Notes: a model not told the origin generated them from the sequence alone. Positions 25,191-33,837 are shown, counted from the first letter of the stretch. The stretch is DNA of 40,606 bases from Prevotellaceae bacterium UBA2738 (GCA_002353585.1 DEJW01000043.1:1-40606); one strand, 5' to 3'. Numbers and translations are program-made.

Positions 25191-26096
25191 ATGGCTGATA
25201 TAAAAGTTAACATAGGAGAGCTGAAGCTGAAGAACCCTGTAATGACGGCTTCTGGAACTTTTGGCTATGGAATAGAATTTCAAGACTTTGTTCCACTTAA
25301 CGAGATTGGTGGCATAATAGTCAAGGGAACAACCCTGCATCATAGAGAAGGTAATGACTACCCTCGTATGCATGAGACAGCAAGCGGAATGCTTAACTGT
25401 GTAGGACTGCAAAACAAAGGTGTCGATTACTTTTGCGAGCACATATATCCTATGATTAAGGACATAGACACTAATATGATAGTGAATGTCAGCGGCTCTT
25501 CACCTGAAGACTATGCTGAGTGTGCTGCTCGCATCAATGAATTGGACAATATTCCTGCCATCGAACTCAACATTTCTTGTCCTAACGTGAAAAACGGAGG
25601 TATGGCATTCGGTACCTCTGCCAAAGCTGCTGCGAGTGTTGTCAGCGAGGTCAGGAAACGCTACAAAAAGACCTTAATTGTCAAACTGTCTCCTAATGTC
25701 ACTGATATTGCAGAGATAGCTCGTGCCGTAGAAGCAGAAGGTGCTGATAGTATTTCTCTCATCAACACCTTGATGGGAATGGCTATCGATATAGAAAAAC
25801 GTAAGAGTCTGCTCTCCATAGGCACAGGAGGATTGAGCGGTCCTTGTGTAAAACCTGTCGCAGTAAGAATGGTCAACCAAGTTTACAAGGCTGTAAAGAT
25901 TCCTGTTGTAGGACTTGGAGGCATCTGTACTGCAAAGGATGCAATAGAATTCTTTATGGCAGGAGCCACAGCCATCGAAATTGGAACAGCCAATTTCCTT
26001 GATCCTGCAACTACTATAAAGGTTCGCGATGGAATTAACACCTGGCTCGATAATCACGGATGCAAAAGCATCCACGATATCATAGGAGTGGTTTAA
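25191..26096 (+). CDS. pyrD: Dihydroorotate dehydrogenase, catalytic subunit (class 1B)
   Basis: Oxidises dihydroorotate to orotate in pyrimidine synthesis, with FMN and the PyrK partner. The 301-residue TIM barrel has VMTASGTFGYG, the active-site Cys130 in ELNISCPNVKNGG, the FMN-binding SLINTLMGMAIDI and VGLGGICTAKDAIEF. A Cys rather than Ser as base, and the adjacent pyrK, define class 1B. The start at MADIKVNIGELKLKNPV is normal. The stop TAA is the first part of a short AAGG-type repeat run. Confidence 0.97.
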   Translation: MADIKVNIGELKLKNPVMTASGTFGYGIEFQDFVPLNEIGGIIVKGTTLHHREGNDYPRMHETASGMLNCVGLQNKGVDYFCEHIYPMIKDIDTNMIVNVSGSSPEDYAECAARINELDNIPAIELNISCPNVKNGGMAFGTSAKAAASVVSEVRKRYKKTLIVKLSPNVTDIAEIARAVEAEGADSISLINTLMGMAIDIEKRKSLLSIGTGGLSGPCVKPVAVRMVNQVYKAVKIPVVGLGGICTAKDAIEFFMAGATAIEIGTANFLDPATTIKVRDGINTWLDNHGCKSIHDIIGVV

Positions 26097-26141
26097 GGTA
26101 CAAGGTTCTAAGGACTAAGGGACTAAGGACTAAGTACAAGG
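26094..26141. repeat. Heptad/octad array at the pyrD stop codon
   Basis: AAGGTAC, AAGGTTCT, AAGGACT, AAGGGACT, AAGGACT and AAGTAC follow one another from inside the TAA stop. The same words (AAGTAC, AAGGTAC, AAAGGA) follow the yraN stop at 5702. Confidence 0.85.
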
Positions 26142-26176
26142 TATTATTTACAAAGTGCCAAGGATTGGTAGTTTAA

Positions 26177-26611
26177 TCAGAAATTAAACCAGCGACGACG
26201 TTTTTTTTCTGGATATGGAAGTGGAGAACTCCCTCGAGAGTTCTCCATTATTATATCCTGCCATGTTAAGTTCTCTCTAATCATACGATAGATGGTTCCC
26301 CAATCAGGCAGACCACCTATATTACGATCGTCAATCCAGATGTCCACCTTCAGCTTACGCGAGAAATGGTTATTCTTTTCACGCTCCTCCTCTGGATAAT
26401 CACGATTTATGGCATAGAACTCAACACCTCGTTCTTTACACCAGTCTATAGCCTCTTGCAGAAGTTCATTCTCCCTTACTGTCCACAAAACAAGTTTATG
26501 TCTGTCTTGTATCAGTTGTCGAAGAGTTTCTGTAGCAAATGGCATCTCCTTGCCAATCTTCGGATAGGCATGCTCCACTATCGTACCATCAAAATCTACT
26601 GCAATAGTCAT
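26177..26611 (-). CDS. Small HAD-superfamily phosphatase (BT0820-like)
   Basis: A 144-residue HAD protein without a cap domain. Motif I is VDFDGTIVE, motif II LVLWTVRE, and the later acidic motif WIDDRNIGG. It resembles the short HAD phosphatases of Bacteroides such as BT0820, whose substrate is unknown. It lies 34 bases downstream of the Wzc-like kinase, so it is probably on the same transcript, but a phosphotyrosine or sugar-phosphate role is only a guess. A 7-bp AT-rich stem (GTTTAAT/ATTAAAC) overlaps its stop codon. Confidence 0.8.
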   Translation of the reverse strand: MTIAVDFDGTIVEHAYPKIGKEMPFATETLRQLIQDRHKLVLWTVRENELLQEAIDWCKERGVEFYAINRDYPEEEREKNNHFSRKLKVDIWIDDRNIGGLPDWGTIYRMIRENLTWQDIIMENSRGSSPLPYPEKKRRRWFNF

Positions 26612-26645
26612 ATAACGAAAGTGTAATACTTACTGATTAGAGTTT

Positions 26646-29171
26646 TTACTTCTTGATAGAATCATCATTTGGGTTACCATAATGGCTGTCGGCATACGAA
26701 CCATAGCCATAAGAGTGATAGCCATAGCTGCCATAACCTCCGTAACCATAGCTGTTATAGCCATAGTAGCTACCATACTTGCTATAGCCACGATAACCAC
26801 GATAACCATACTTCCCATATTTGCCATAACGTCCATAGCCATAAGCATAGCCGTATTTCTTCTTAGACATATCAATACCATTGATAGCTATACAAACGCT
26901 AGGCAATTTCTTATTTATTGCGAAATCATTGATAATGCGGAAGGCAGCCTTCTCTGTGTAGTCAGCACGACATATCACACAAGTAACATCAGCAACACGT
27001 CCTATCTGCAGGGTATCAGTAACCAGACCTACAGGAGCAGTATCAACAATCACATAGTCATATTCCTTACGAAGAATCTCAAATATTCTGTCAAGTGAAG
27101 AACGAGACACAAGCTCAGTTGGGTTTGGTGGTACTGGACCAGCCATCAGCAACTCCAGGTTATCATTAATCTCTGATGGCACAATCTGTTCCCTAATCAT
27201 CTCAAGTGTAGGGTTATCATGAATCAAGATGTTTGTGATACCTGTTTTTGTTTTATTCAAGCCAAACAGATTTGACAAACGAGGACGACGGATATCAAGA
27301 CCTACAAGCAGAACCTTCTTACCTAACAATGCGAAAGACACAGCAAGGTTAGCAGCTGTAAACGTCTTACCCTCACCTGAAACGGATGAAGTAAACATTA
27401 TTACATTCTGCCCGTCTTTCAGCATAAACTGCAGATTCGTACGCATACCACGGAAGATTTCTTCCATCTGGTTGTTCTTATTCTCATGCACTACGATGTC
27501 TGCACGAGTCTTTGCTGTCTCATTAGCCAACGCAATATCAGCAATAATAGGACAATGTGTCAGGCGTGCCACTTCATCATGACCTTCGATACGGAATCTT
27601 AACAACTCCATTAGAATAAGTATGACAAGTGGAATCAGGAAACCTGCACCAGCAGCTATTCCCCATGCCATATTACGATTAGGCAATATCTGACCAGTAT
27701 TTAGCGGGTCATCAAGCAAACGTCCCTTATCGGCTGTTGCTGCAAGAGATATAGAGTTCTCCTCACGCTTCTGCAAGAGCATTGTGTACAGACTCTCTTT
27801 TACTGACTGCTGGCGACCAATCTCTGACAGTATTCTCTCCTGCTCGAAAGAATTTTCAAACATAGAGTTATACTTATTGTAGCGATCCATGATAGCCTGA
27901 CGCTTAATCTGCATCGCACGCTTGGTCTGATCCATAGCACGAATAATAGATGAAGAAAGGTCATCCATCTGTTCAGAAAGGGTCTTTACAGCAGGGCTGT
28001 TTTCTGAAGCTGAATGCAACAATCTCTGACGAGTCATAGCAAGACTGTTGTACTGTGCAATAAGCGATGTTGCTGCAGCATCACTCAGTCCCACGTTAGA
28101 TGGGAGGGTCTGATACTTATTCGCAGGCATCTTCATATAATCCCTGATTGACTCCATCAGAACAATCTGGGTATTCATGTCTGCAAATTCATTGTCATAA
28201 TTCTCTGTATTTGACAAAGACCTGCCAGCGTTAGCCGAAGCATCTGTGATACGATTGGCACGCTTGTATGTCTCCATCTGTCCCTCTGTACTACCCAACT
28301 CATTATTGATTTTCTCAAGACGCTGGTTAATAAACTGTTCTGTACGCATGGCAATCTGGTTCTTATCGTCATTAGCCTGACGATTATAACAAACAACCAG
28401 CTGCTTCATGTAGTCTATTGAACGCTGAGGTATGATATCTGACCTTGATATTATGGTAATAGAGGTAGCATCAGAGTAATCCACTGTTGACAAACTTCCT
28501 GCATACGCTCTTGCAACCTGATGAGGCTGATTAATAGACACCATTACGTCCTTACCTTCTGTCCATGTGCCCTGAAGATTAGGTGTTATGGAAATGAGAC
28601 CTGCCTTACAGTTTATTACCATTGGCAGTTTACCCTCTTTTTTTATATTGCCTCCAGGGTAATTTCCTGTAACAATAATCTTGCCATCTTCATTGGAAAT
28701 ATTAAGATTTATGCTTCCTTGTAATTCGTCAAGGTGCTTGCGATCGAGATCCACCAATATTGGATTATTTTGATACATTGGTTTATCTGTAACTGTACCT
28801 TCCAATGTATATGACACATACAGTTTCAGGTCGCGGACTACATCCTCTGCCAATGCCACAGACCTGAGGACCTCCTTTTCATTATCGAAACCATCAGAAC
28901 GTATAATCTGACCTGTCAACACTCCACCTGTACGAGCTCCACGAGTATTATCAGACTTTATCAGCATCTTTGCTGAAACAGAGTATACTGGCGGTGTATA
29001 ACGCAGGTATATTGCCGCTATTCCAAAACATATTAGCAATGATAGAGCAAACCATATCCAGTTTAACAGGATTGTACGATATAGAAACGAAAGGCTAAAA
29101 AGACCAAGTTCGTTATTCTCTTGTTCTTCAATATTAAAATCTTGAACGTACGAATTTTGATTATCGCTCAT
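26646..29171 (-). CDS. Wzc-like polysaccharide co-polymerase and tyrosine autokinase
   Basis: An 841-residue inner-membrane protein. Residues 1-33 are cytoplasmic, a membrane segment lies at about 34-55, and a Wzz-type periplasmic domain with long coiled coils follows. The second membrane segment (about 505-525) leads to a BY-kinase domain with Walker A SVSGEGKT, Walker A' LDIRRPRL and Walker B VIVDTAPVG. The C-terminus (773-831) is extreme: 23 tyrosines in 59 residues, alternating with Gly, Ser and Lys. Autophosphorylation of such clusters controls polymer length and export. It follows the initiating transferase by 30 bases. Confidence 0.93.
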   Translation of the reverse strand: MSDNQNSYVQDFNIEEQENNELGLFSLSFLYRTILLNWIWFALSLLICFGIAAIYLRYTPPVYSVSAKMLIKSDNTRGARTGGVLTGQIIRSDGFDNEKEVLRSVALAEDVVRDLKLYVSYTLEGTVTDKPMYQNNPILVDLDRKHLDELQGSINLNISNEDGKIIVTGNYPGGNIKKEGKLPMVINCKAGLISITPNLQGTWTEGKDVMVSINQPHQVARAYAGSLSTVDYSDATSITIISRSDIIPQRSIDYMKQLVVCYNRQANDDKNQIAMRTEQFINQRLEKINNELGSTEGQMETYKRANRITDASANAGRSLSNTENYDNEFADMNTQIVLMESIRDYMKMPANKYQTLPSNVGLSDAAATSLIAQYNSLAMTRQRLLHSASENSPAVKTLSEQMDDLSSSIIRAMDQTKRAMQIKRQAIMDRYNKYNSMFENSFEQERILSEIGRQQSVKESLYTMLLQKREENSISLAATADKGRLLDDPLNTGQILPNRNMAWGIAAGAGFLIPLVILILMELLRFRIEGHDEVARLTHCPIIADIALANETAKTRADIVVHENKNNQMEEIFRGMRTNLQFMLKDGQNVIMFTSSVSGEGKTFTAANLAVSFALLGKKVLLVGLDIRRPRLSNLFGLNKTKTGITNILIHDNPTLEMIREQIVPSEINDNLELLMAGPVPPNPTELVSRSSLDRIFEILRKEYDYVIVDTAPVGLVTDTLQIGRVADVTCVICRADYTEKAAFRIINDFAINKKLPSVCIAINGIDMSKKKYGYAYGYGRYGKYGKYGYRGYRGYSKYGSYYGYNSYGYGGYGSYGYHSYGYGSYADSHYGNPNDDSIKK
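26679..26855 (-). repeat. Coding repeat for the Tyr/Gly-rich tail
   Basis: Imperfect repeats of codons for GY, KYG and SYG make up the 3' end of the Wzc-like gene. On the plus strand they appear as recurring CCATAGC and CCATAAC words. The frame is open throughout, and Tyr is encoded by both TAT and TAC. Confidence 0.85.
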
Positions 29172-29201
29172 AACTGTATTATATTTTATTTGTATTATCG
29201 T

Positions 29202-30608
29202 TTAAAATGCTTTATTATCTCTCAACAAAGTCAGTCTTATGGTATGAATACAAATCTTTATATCAAGCCATAACGACCAATTCTCTATATAGGTAATGTC
29301 TTTTTTAATTCTTCCTTCCATCAACGAGATATCAGAAGTCTCACCACGGTATCCGCTCACCTGTGCCAATCCTGTTATTCCAGGTTTAGCAAAATGGCGT
29401 ACCATATATTTTTCAAGCAATGCAGAATACTTCTCTGTGTGATATAGCATGTGAGGACGTGGACCTACGACACTCATGTCCCCCTTTAGCACATTAAAGA
29501 ATTGAGGCAGTTCGTCTATATTTGTCTTGCGCATAAAGTCCCCGAATGGAAATTTACGTGGATCATCCTCCGTAGCCTGCAATGTGTCTGCTTCATCATT
29601 TACATGCATAGAACGGAACTTGTAGCATAGGAAATCTTTTGCATCCAGTCCTGTTCTCATTTGTTTGAAGAATACAGGACCAGGGCTCTGCATCTTTATG
29701 AGTACAGCTATGATTGGAATAAATGGCAAAAGGAGTATCAGCATGATGATACTAAAAATAATATCAAACACCCTCTTGACGAGCCTGTTGCCAGGATAGG
29801 TCAACGGTTCATAAAAATTGGTATATAATACATTTCCACCTACTATCTGAGGTTTCAGCGACAACTGCATATTCTTCAGCACTCTTGGCACATAGAAGAA
29901 CCTTATGACGTGCTTATTGCAATAACGCATCAGCTCTGAAATATGCTTGTCATCATCATGTGACAGAGAACAATACAACTCATCACACCGAATGGCATCT
30001 TTCGCCATCAGTGCTCTGAAAGCAGCTCTGTCACCCAGTTTCTTCAGTTCTTTAGGAGCATCTTCTATCGTGTCATTGCTGTAATATCCCTGAACACGAT
30101 AACCAGTCGTTGCATCCATCATGATGTCATTATACACAAACAGGTTTGCAGGGTCACTACCAATGAATATAACACTACGGGTATTTCTACCCATCGCACG
30201 CATCGTTTCCAATATCTTACGCTCTACCAAGCGCACTGCTACGATAGATACATAAAGTGCAACAGCAAACAATATGTTGAATACAACCTCATTGTTACTG
30301 TTACGCGTCATCATGTGCCACAACAATCCAAACACACCCTGTGACAACATCACAACCGTAAAGTTACGAGTCAGTATCTGCGAAATGTTTACTACACGAT
30401 TATGAATAACAAGTGGTATAGAAAACGAAGACAGAAGAAATGTCACCGATAACAGCGAACTTGCTATGGAAACGTGGTTCTGAATGCTCTGGGGGGTATA
30501 TTCGGGACTTATCGCAACAAAAAGTGAAAGACAGCCTACTATCACAACTATGTCAAGTAGAAGCACAATCCACTTTATCACTGTATTTTTGTTACTATAC
30601 ATCAACAT
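29202..30608 (-). CDS. Undecaprenyl-phosphate sugar-phosphate transferase (WbaP/WcaJ type)
   Basis: Starts exopolysaccharide synthesis by moving a sugar phosphate from a UDP-sugar to undecaprenyl phosphate. Four N-terminal membrane segments are followed by a CoA-binding-like domain (VIFIGSDPANLF) and a fifth membrane segment with the catalytic C-terminal domain: KRVFDIIFS, QMRTGLD, YKFRSMHV, NIDELPQFFNVLKGDMSVVGPRP and PGITGLAQVSGYRGE. An open frame reaches a GTG at 30617, but the ATG at 30608 is preceded at good distance by AAAGG and is the better start (468 residues); the ATG at 30602 is also possible. The sugar used cannot be told. No glycosyltransferases are in the window. Confidence 0.92.
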   Translation of the reverse strand: MLMYSNKNTVIKWIVLLLDIVVIVGCLSLFVAISPEYTPQSIQNHVSIASSLLSVTFLLSSFSIPLVIHNRVVNISQILTRNFTVVMLSQGVFGLLWHMMTRNSNNEVVFNILFAVALYVSIVAVRLVERKILETMRAMGRNTRSVIFIGSDPANLFVYNDIMMDATTGYRVQGYYSNDTIEDAPKELKKLGDRAAFRALMAKDAIRCDELYCSLSHDDDKHISELMRYCNKHVIRFFYVPRVLKNMQLSLKPQIVGGNVLYTNFYEPLTYPGNRLVKRVFDIIFSIIMLILLLPFIPIIAVLIKMQSPGPVFFKQMRTGLDAKDFLCYKFRSMHVNDEADTLQATEDDPRKFPFGDFMRKTNIDELPQFFNVLKGDMSVVGPRPHMLYHTEKYSALLEKYMVRHFAKPGITGLAQVSGYRGETSDISLMEGRIKKDITYIENWSLWLDIKICIHTIRLTLLRDNKAF

Positions 30609-30648
30609 TTTTGTCACCTTTCTTGAAAGAGGAAAATAAATTGCTGTG

Positions 30649-30656
30649 CAAAGGTA
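30649..30656 (-). promoter_or_regulatory. -7 element of the exopolysaccharide transcript
   Basis: On the minus strand TACCTTTG lies 40 bases before the ATG at 30608. No TTTG is seen at the usual -33 distance. Confidence 0.5.
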
Positions 30657-30740
30657 CTTAATTTATTTAAATTAATAATGAAAAAGTCACAAAAAAATAC
30701 CATTTTGTCGTTTCTTCTTTGCTTTTTTAGATGTAATCTG

Positions 30741-30770
30741 TTGTAAATCTCATTATTTTTTGTAACTTTG
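30741..30770 (+). promoter_or_regulatory. Promoter of the gene at 30802
   Basis: TTG (30741-30743), 19 bases and TAACTTTG (30763-30770). The leader would be about 25 bases. Confidence 0.65.
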
Positions 30771-30801
30771 TGCTTGTTTTAACACATATAATAAAATTAA
30801 T

Positions 30802-31413
30802 ATGAATTTTTTCTCAAAATTATTTGGCAGAAAAGAGACTACAAAGACGGGGGGCATGCAAGACTATATGATGCTTATCCGTGTGTATTTTCAATCTGCC
30901 ATAGCATCACAGGTCGGAATCAATAATATCGCTATGCTGCCCGACCTCAGACTTTTCAAAAGTACATTTAAGGTGCACACAGAGCACAACAAGTTAGGCA
31001 TAGCCGAAAAAAGAGCTTGCAGCAAGATGCTTAAGGATATGTACGGTCACAACGACATGTTCTTCAAGGAAATTGACAAGAGCATCGCCAAGAACTGCCG
31101 TAAGATGCAGGATGTGCAGACTTACCTCTATCAGTTTCAGGGATTCACCCAAGACCTGATGATGCTCATGGGCAACCTGATGAAGTTTAAGTTGAGAATG
31201 CCATCATTCTTCAAGAAAGCCATTTACACCATGACAGAAAAAACTGTAAATGACCTGTTTACAAAAAACGACTTTAACGATGCGGCCACTCTGAAAGCTG
31301 TTGCTTCCGTAAGAAAATACAACCAGCGACTTAACTTTTCACAAGAGTGGATAACTAATTTTGTCTTCCAGTTGGTAATGCTCGCAAAGAAAGAAAAACC
31401 TCAAGAAGCATAA
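30802..31413 (+). CDS. Conserved-looking protein of unknown function
   Basis: A 203-residue cytoplasmic protein with no signal peptide or membrane segment. It is predicted to be mostly helical and rich in Lys and Met, with no motif recognised. It starts MNFFSKLFGRKE, an amphipathic N-terminus that could touch the membrane, and has a central stretch with several Met (GFTQDLMMLMGNLMKF). Base use matches the neighbours. It has its own promoter and is followed by a separate promoter for the cell-division group, so it may be an independent gene. No function is proposed. Confidence 0.75.
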   Translation: MNFFSKLFGRKETTKTGGMQDYMMLIRVYFQSAIASQVGINNIAMLPDLRLFKSTFKVHTEHNKLGIAEKRACSKMLKDMYGHNDMFFKEIDKSIAKNCRKMQDVQTYLYQFQGFTQDLMMLMGNLMKFKLRMPSFFKKAIYTMTEKTVNDLFTKNDFNDAATLKAVASVRKYNQRLNFSQEWITNFVFQLVMLAKKEKPQEA

Positions 31414-31448
31414 AAATAACTCTTTGTCATTAAAAAAATAGCAAAAGA

Positions 31449-31480
31449 TTTGGTTGTTAACAAAAAAAATACTACTTTTG
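31449..31480 (+). promoter_or_regulatory. Promoter of the coiled-coil/zapA/rny group
   Basis: TTTG (31449-31452), 20 bases and TACTTTTG (31473-31480) match the consensus fully. The transcript would start near 31487, 30 bases before the ATG at 31517. Confidence 0.78.
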
Positions 31481-31516
31481 TCACCAACTTTAAACTATTC
31501 AATTACAGACAGTAAA

Positions 31517-31828
31517 ATGCAAGACGCAGAAACCATACTTAAAACATTTGCTACACAGGTTCGCCAACTCATTATGAAAACTGATGAGTTGAAGAAGTCT
31601 AATAGTAAGTTGAATGCTATGGTTGAGCAGCGTGATAAAGAGATAGACCAACTAAAAGAACAACTAGACCAACAACAAAAACAATATAACGCTATGATGA
31701 TGGCGAAAATGATTGAAATCTCTGATGGAGACATTGAGGCATCAAAAAAGAAAATCCAGAAACTTATTCGTAGCGTAAACAAATGTATCGCTCTTCTCAA
31801 CGGCAACGATGAAGAAAGCGATGATTAA
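31517..31828 (+). CDS. Small coiled-coil protein upstream of zapA
   Basis: A 103-residue protein. The open frame extends upstream to a TTG at 31454, but that part overlaps the promoter, so the start is set at ATG 31517 (MQDAETILK). Residues about 15-55 are a coiled coil rich in Lys, Glu and Gln (QRDKEIDQLKEQLDQQQKQ). An acidic C-terminus NGNDEESDD follows. It lies 11 bases before zapA, so the two are translated from one message. A role with ZapA at the division ring, as for ZapB-type coiled coils, fits the context but is inference only. Confidence 0.8.
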   Translation: MQDAETILKTFATQVRQLIMKTDELKKSNSKLNAMVEQRDKEIDQLKEQLDQQQKQYNAMMMAKMIEISDGDIEASKKKIQKLIRSVNKCIALLNGNDEESDD

Positions 31829-31839
31829 TTTCAGCAATA

Positions 31840-32136
31840 ATGAGCGGAAATAAAGAGAAACAAAATATCACTCTCCATATCTACGATACTGATATTGCCA
31901 TCCGTGTTCCAAGACAACAGGAAGAGCAGTATCGTTTGGCTGGTAAGTTGATAAATGAAAGACTTAACGCATATTACGATGTATTCAAGGGCAAAAAAGA
32001 ATCTAAGGAAATCTGTTATTTTGCCATGATTGATATAGCATTGAGATGTGTAACTGAGGCTAAGCGCAATGACGTTGAGCCTTATACTGATATTCTCGCT
32101 CAACTGTCTTCGGAAATTGCTGAAGCTCTTAAGTAA
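31840..32136 (+). CDS. zapA: Cell-division protein ZapA
   Basis: A 98-residue ZapA-family protein that bundles FtsZ filaments. The N-terminal beta part (ITLHIYDTDIAIRVPRQQEEQYRLAGKLINERL) and the following helix are typical; the coiled-coil C-terminus is short. It is placed between a coiled-coil gene and rny, with 29 bases to rny. In enterobacteria 6S RNA follows zapA, but there is no room for it here. Confidence 0.88.
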   Translation: MSGNKEKQNITLHIYDTDIAIRVPRQQEEQYRLAGKLINERLNAYYDVFKGKKESKEICYFAMIDIALRCVTEAKRNDVEPYTDILAQLSSEIAEALK

Positions 32137-32165
32137 GAATATTAATTATACATTATTTATTAAAT

Positions 32166-33698
32166 ATGATCGAACTAATTATCGCCATTTCCGGACTGAT
32201 AGTCGGAGGTGTTATCGGCTACTTGATTTTCAGATATGTAATCAAGGGCAAATACAATGAAATGATTTCCAATGCGGAGAAAGCCGCAGAAGTGCTGAAA
32301 GAAAAGAAACTTCTTGAGGTTAAGGAAAAATTTATCAACAAGAAGAGTGAACTCGAACGTGAGGTTCAGCAGCGAAATCAGAAGATTCAGCAGACAGAGA
32401 ACAGACTGAAGCAGCGTGAGATTTCTATCAACCAGCGTCAGGAAGACCAGAACCGCAAGCGTCAGGAACTGGAGCAGCAGCAACAGCGTCTTGAGAATGA
32501 CAAGAAACTGCTTGCTCTCAAAGAACAGGAACTTTCTGAAATGCAGATGCAGGAGCGCGAGAAACTTGAACAACTCTCTGGTCTGTCAGCTGAAGAGGCT
32601 AAGACACGACTTGTTGAGAGTCTCAAGGACGAGGCAAGGACAAATGCCCAGAGCTACATCAACGAGATAATGGACGAGGCAAAAATCAATGCCAATAACG
32701 AGGCAAAGAAGATTGTCATAAAGACCATTCAGCGTGTTGCCACAGAGGCTGCCATCGAGAATTCCGTTTCAGTATTCCATATTGACAACGACGAGGTTAA
32801 GGGACGTATCATTGGTCGTGAAGGACGTAATATCCGTGCTCTGGAGGCTGCCTGTGGTGTAGAAATCGTGGTTGACGACACACCAGAGGCTATCGTAATC
32901 TCTGCTTTCGACCCTATACGTCGTGAGACCTGCCGTCTCGCCCTTCACCAGCTCGTAACTGACGGACGCATCCACCCTGCCCGCATTGAAGAAGTGGTGG
33001 CTAAGGTTAAGAAGCAGCTTAACGAGGAAATCATCGAGACCGGCAAGCGCACCACTATCGACCTTGGTATTCACGGACTGCACCCTGAGCTCGTTCGTAT
33101 CGTTGGTAAGATGAAATATCGTTCTTCATACGGTCAGAACCTTCTCCAGCACGCCCGTGAGACCGCTAACCTCTGTGCCGTAATGGCTGCAGAGCTTGGT
33201 CTTAACCCTAAGAAGGCAAAGCGCGCAGGCTTGTTGCACGATATAGGTAAGGTGCCTGATGAGGAACTTGAGATGCCTCACGCACTCTATGGCGCCAAGC
33301 TTGCCGAGAAGTATAAGGAGAAGCCTGAAATATGCAATGCTATCGGTGCCCACCACGACGAGATGGAGATGACCTCCCTACTCGCTCCTATCGTACAGGT
33401 TTGTGATGCTATCTCTGGCGCTCGTCCAGGTGCACGTCGTGAGATTGTCGAGGCTTACATCAAGCGTCTTAACGATTTGGAGGCTATCGCCATGTCTTAT
33501 CCTGGCGTTACCAAGACCTACGCTATACAAGCTGGTCGCGAACTCCGTGTCATCGTTGGTGCCGACAAGATTACCGATGCTGAGATTGAGACACTCTCTA
33601 ACGACATCGCCACTCGCATACAGAACGAGATGACCTACCCAGGTCAGGTTAAGATTACAGTCATTCGCGAGACACGTTCTGTTGCTTACGCTAAGTAA
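32166..33698 (+). CDS. rny: Ribonuclease Y
   Basis: A membrane-anchored endoribonuclease of 510 residues that starts mRNA decay. The N-terminal membrane helix (IIAISGLIVGGVIGYLIF) is followed by a long coiled coil rich in Gln, Arg and Glu (about 30-150). A KH domain (GRIIGREGRNIRALEAACGVEIVVDDTPEA, about 215-245) and an HD domain with LLHDIGKVPDEE come next. All family parts are present at normal length. The gene is last in the plus-strand run and converges on pgk. Base use in the second half leans to C-ending codons, as in highly expressed genes. Confidence 0.97.
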   Translation: MIELIIAISGLIVGGVIGYLIFRYVIKGKYNEMISNAEKAAEVLKEKKLLEVKEKFINKKSELEREVQQRNQKIQQTENRLKQREISINQRQEDQNRKRQELEQQQQRLENDKKLLALKEQELSEMQMQEREKLEQLSGLSAEEAKTRLVESLKDEARTNAQSYINEIMDEAKINANNEAKKIVIKTIQRVATEAAIENSVSVFHIDNDEVKGRIIGREGRNIRALEAACGVEIVVDDTPEAIVISAFDPIRRETCRLALHQLVTDGRIHPARIEEVVAKVKKQLNEEIIETGKRTTIDLGIHGLHPELVRIVGKMKYRSSYGQNLLQHARETANLCAVMAAELGLNPKKAKRAGLLHDIGKVPDEELEMPHALYGAKLAEKYKEKPEICNAIGAHHDEMEMTSLLAPIVQVCDAISGARPGARREIVEAYIKRLNDLEAIAMSYPGVTKTYAIQAGRELRVIVGADKITDAEIETLSNDIATRIQNEMTYPGQVKITVIRETRSVAYAK

Positions 33699-33735
33699 TA
33701 TATAAAAACATCAATATATCTCTAAGCGCGCGGAA

Positions 33736-33811
33736 AGATTTTTGTTTGTTGTTCGTGACACCTATATATATAGTGTCACGAACAACAAACAGGAATCCGC
33801 CAGAAAAATCT
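33736..33811. repeat. Long perfect palindrome between rny and pgk
   Basis: Arms 33744-33761 (GTTTGTTGTTCGTGACAC) and 33773-33790 are perfect inverted copies, 18 bp each, around an 11-base TA-rich loop. An outer 8-bp pair AGATTTTT (33736-33743) and AAAAATCT (33804-33811) frames it. There is no T-run directly after either arm, so it is not a classical intrinsic terminator. It could be a small mobile palindromic element or a recognition site. Confidence 0.85.
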
Positions 33812-33837
33812 GATTTTATTGGTTGTTGACCATTTGC

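Noticed and set aside
26170..26192. Hairpin at the HAD gene stop as a terminator
   Set aside because: The 7-bp stem is AT-only apart from its ends, and no T-run follows. It is too weak to call.
32137..32165. 6S RNA after zapA, as in enterobacteria
   Set aside because: Only 29 bases separate zapA and rny.
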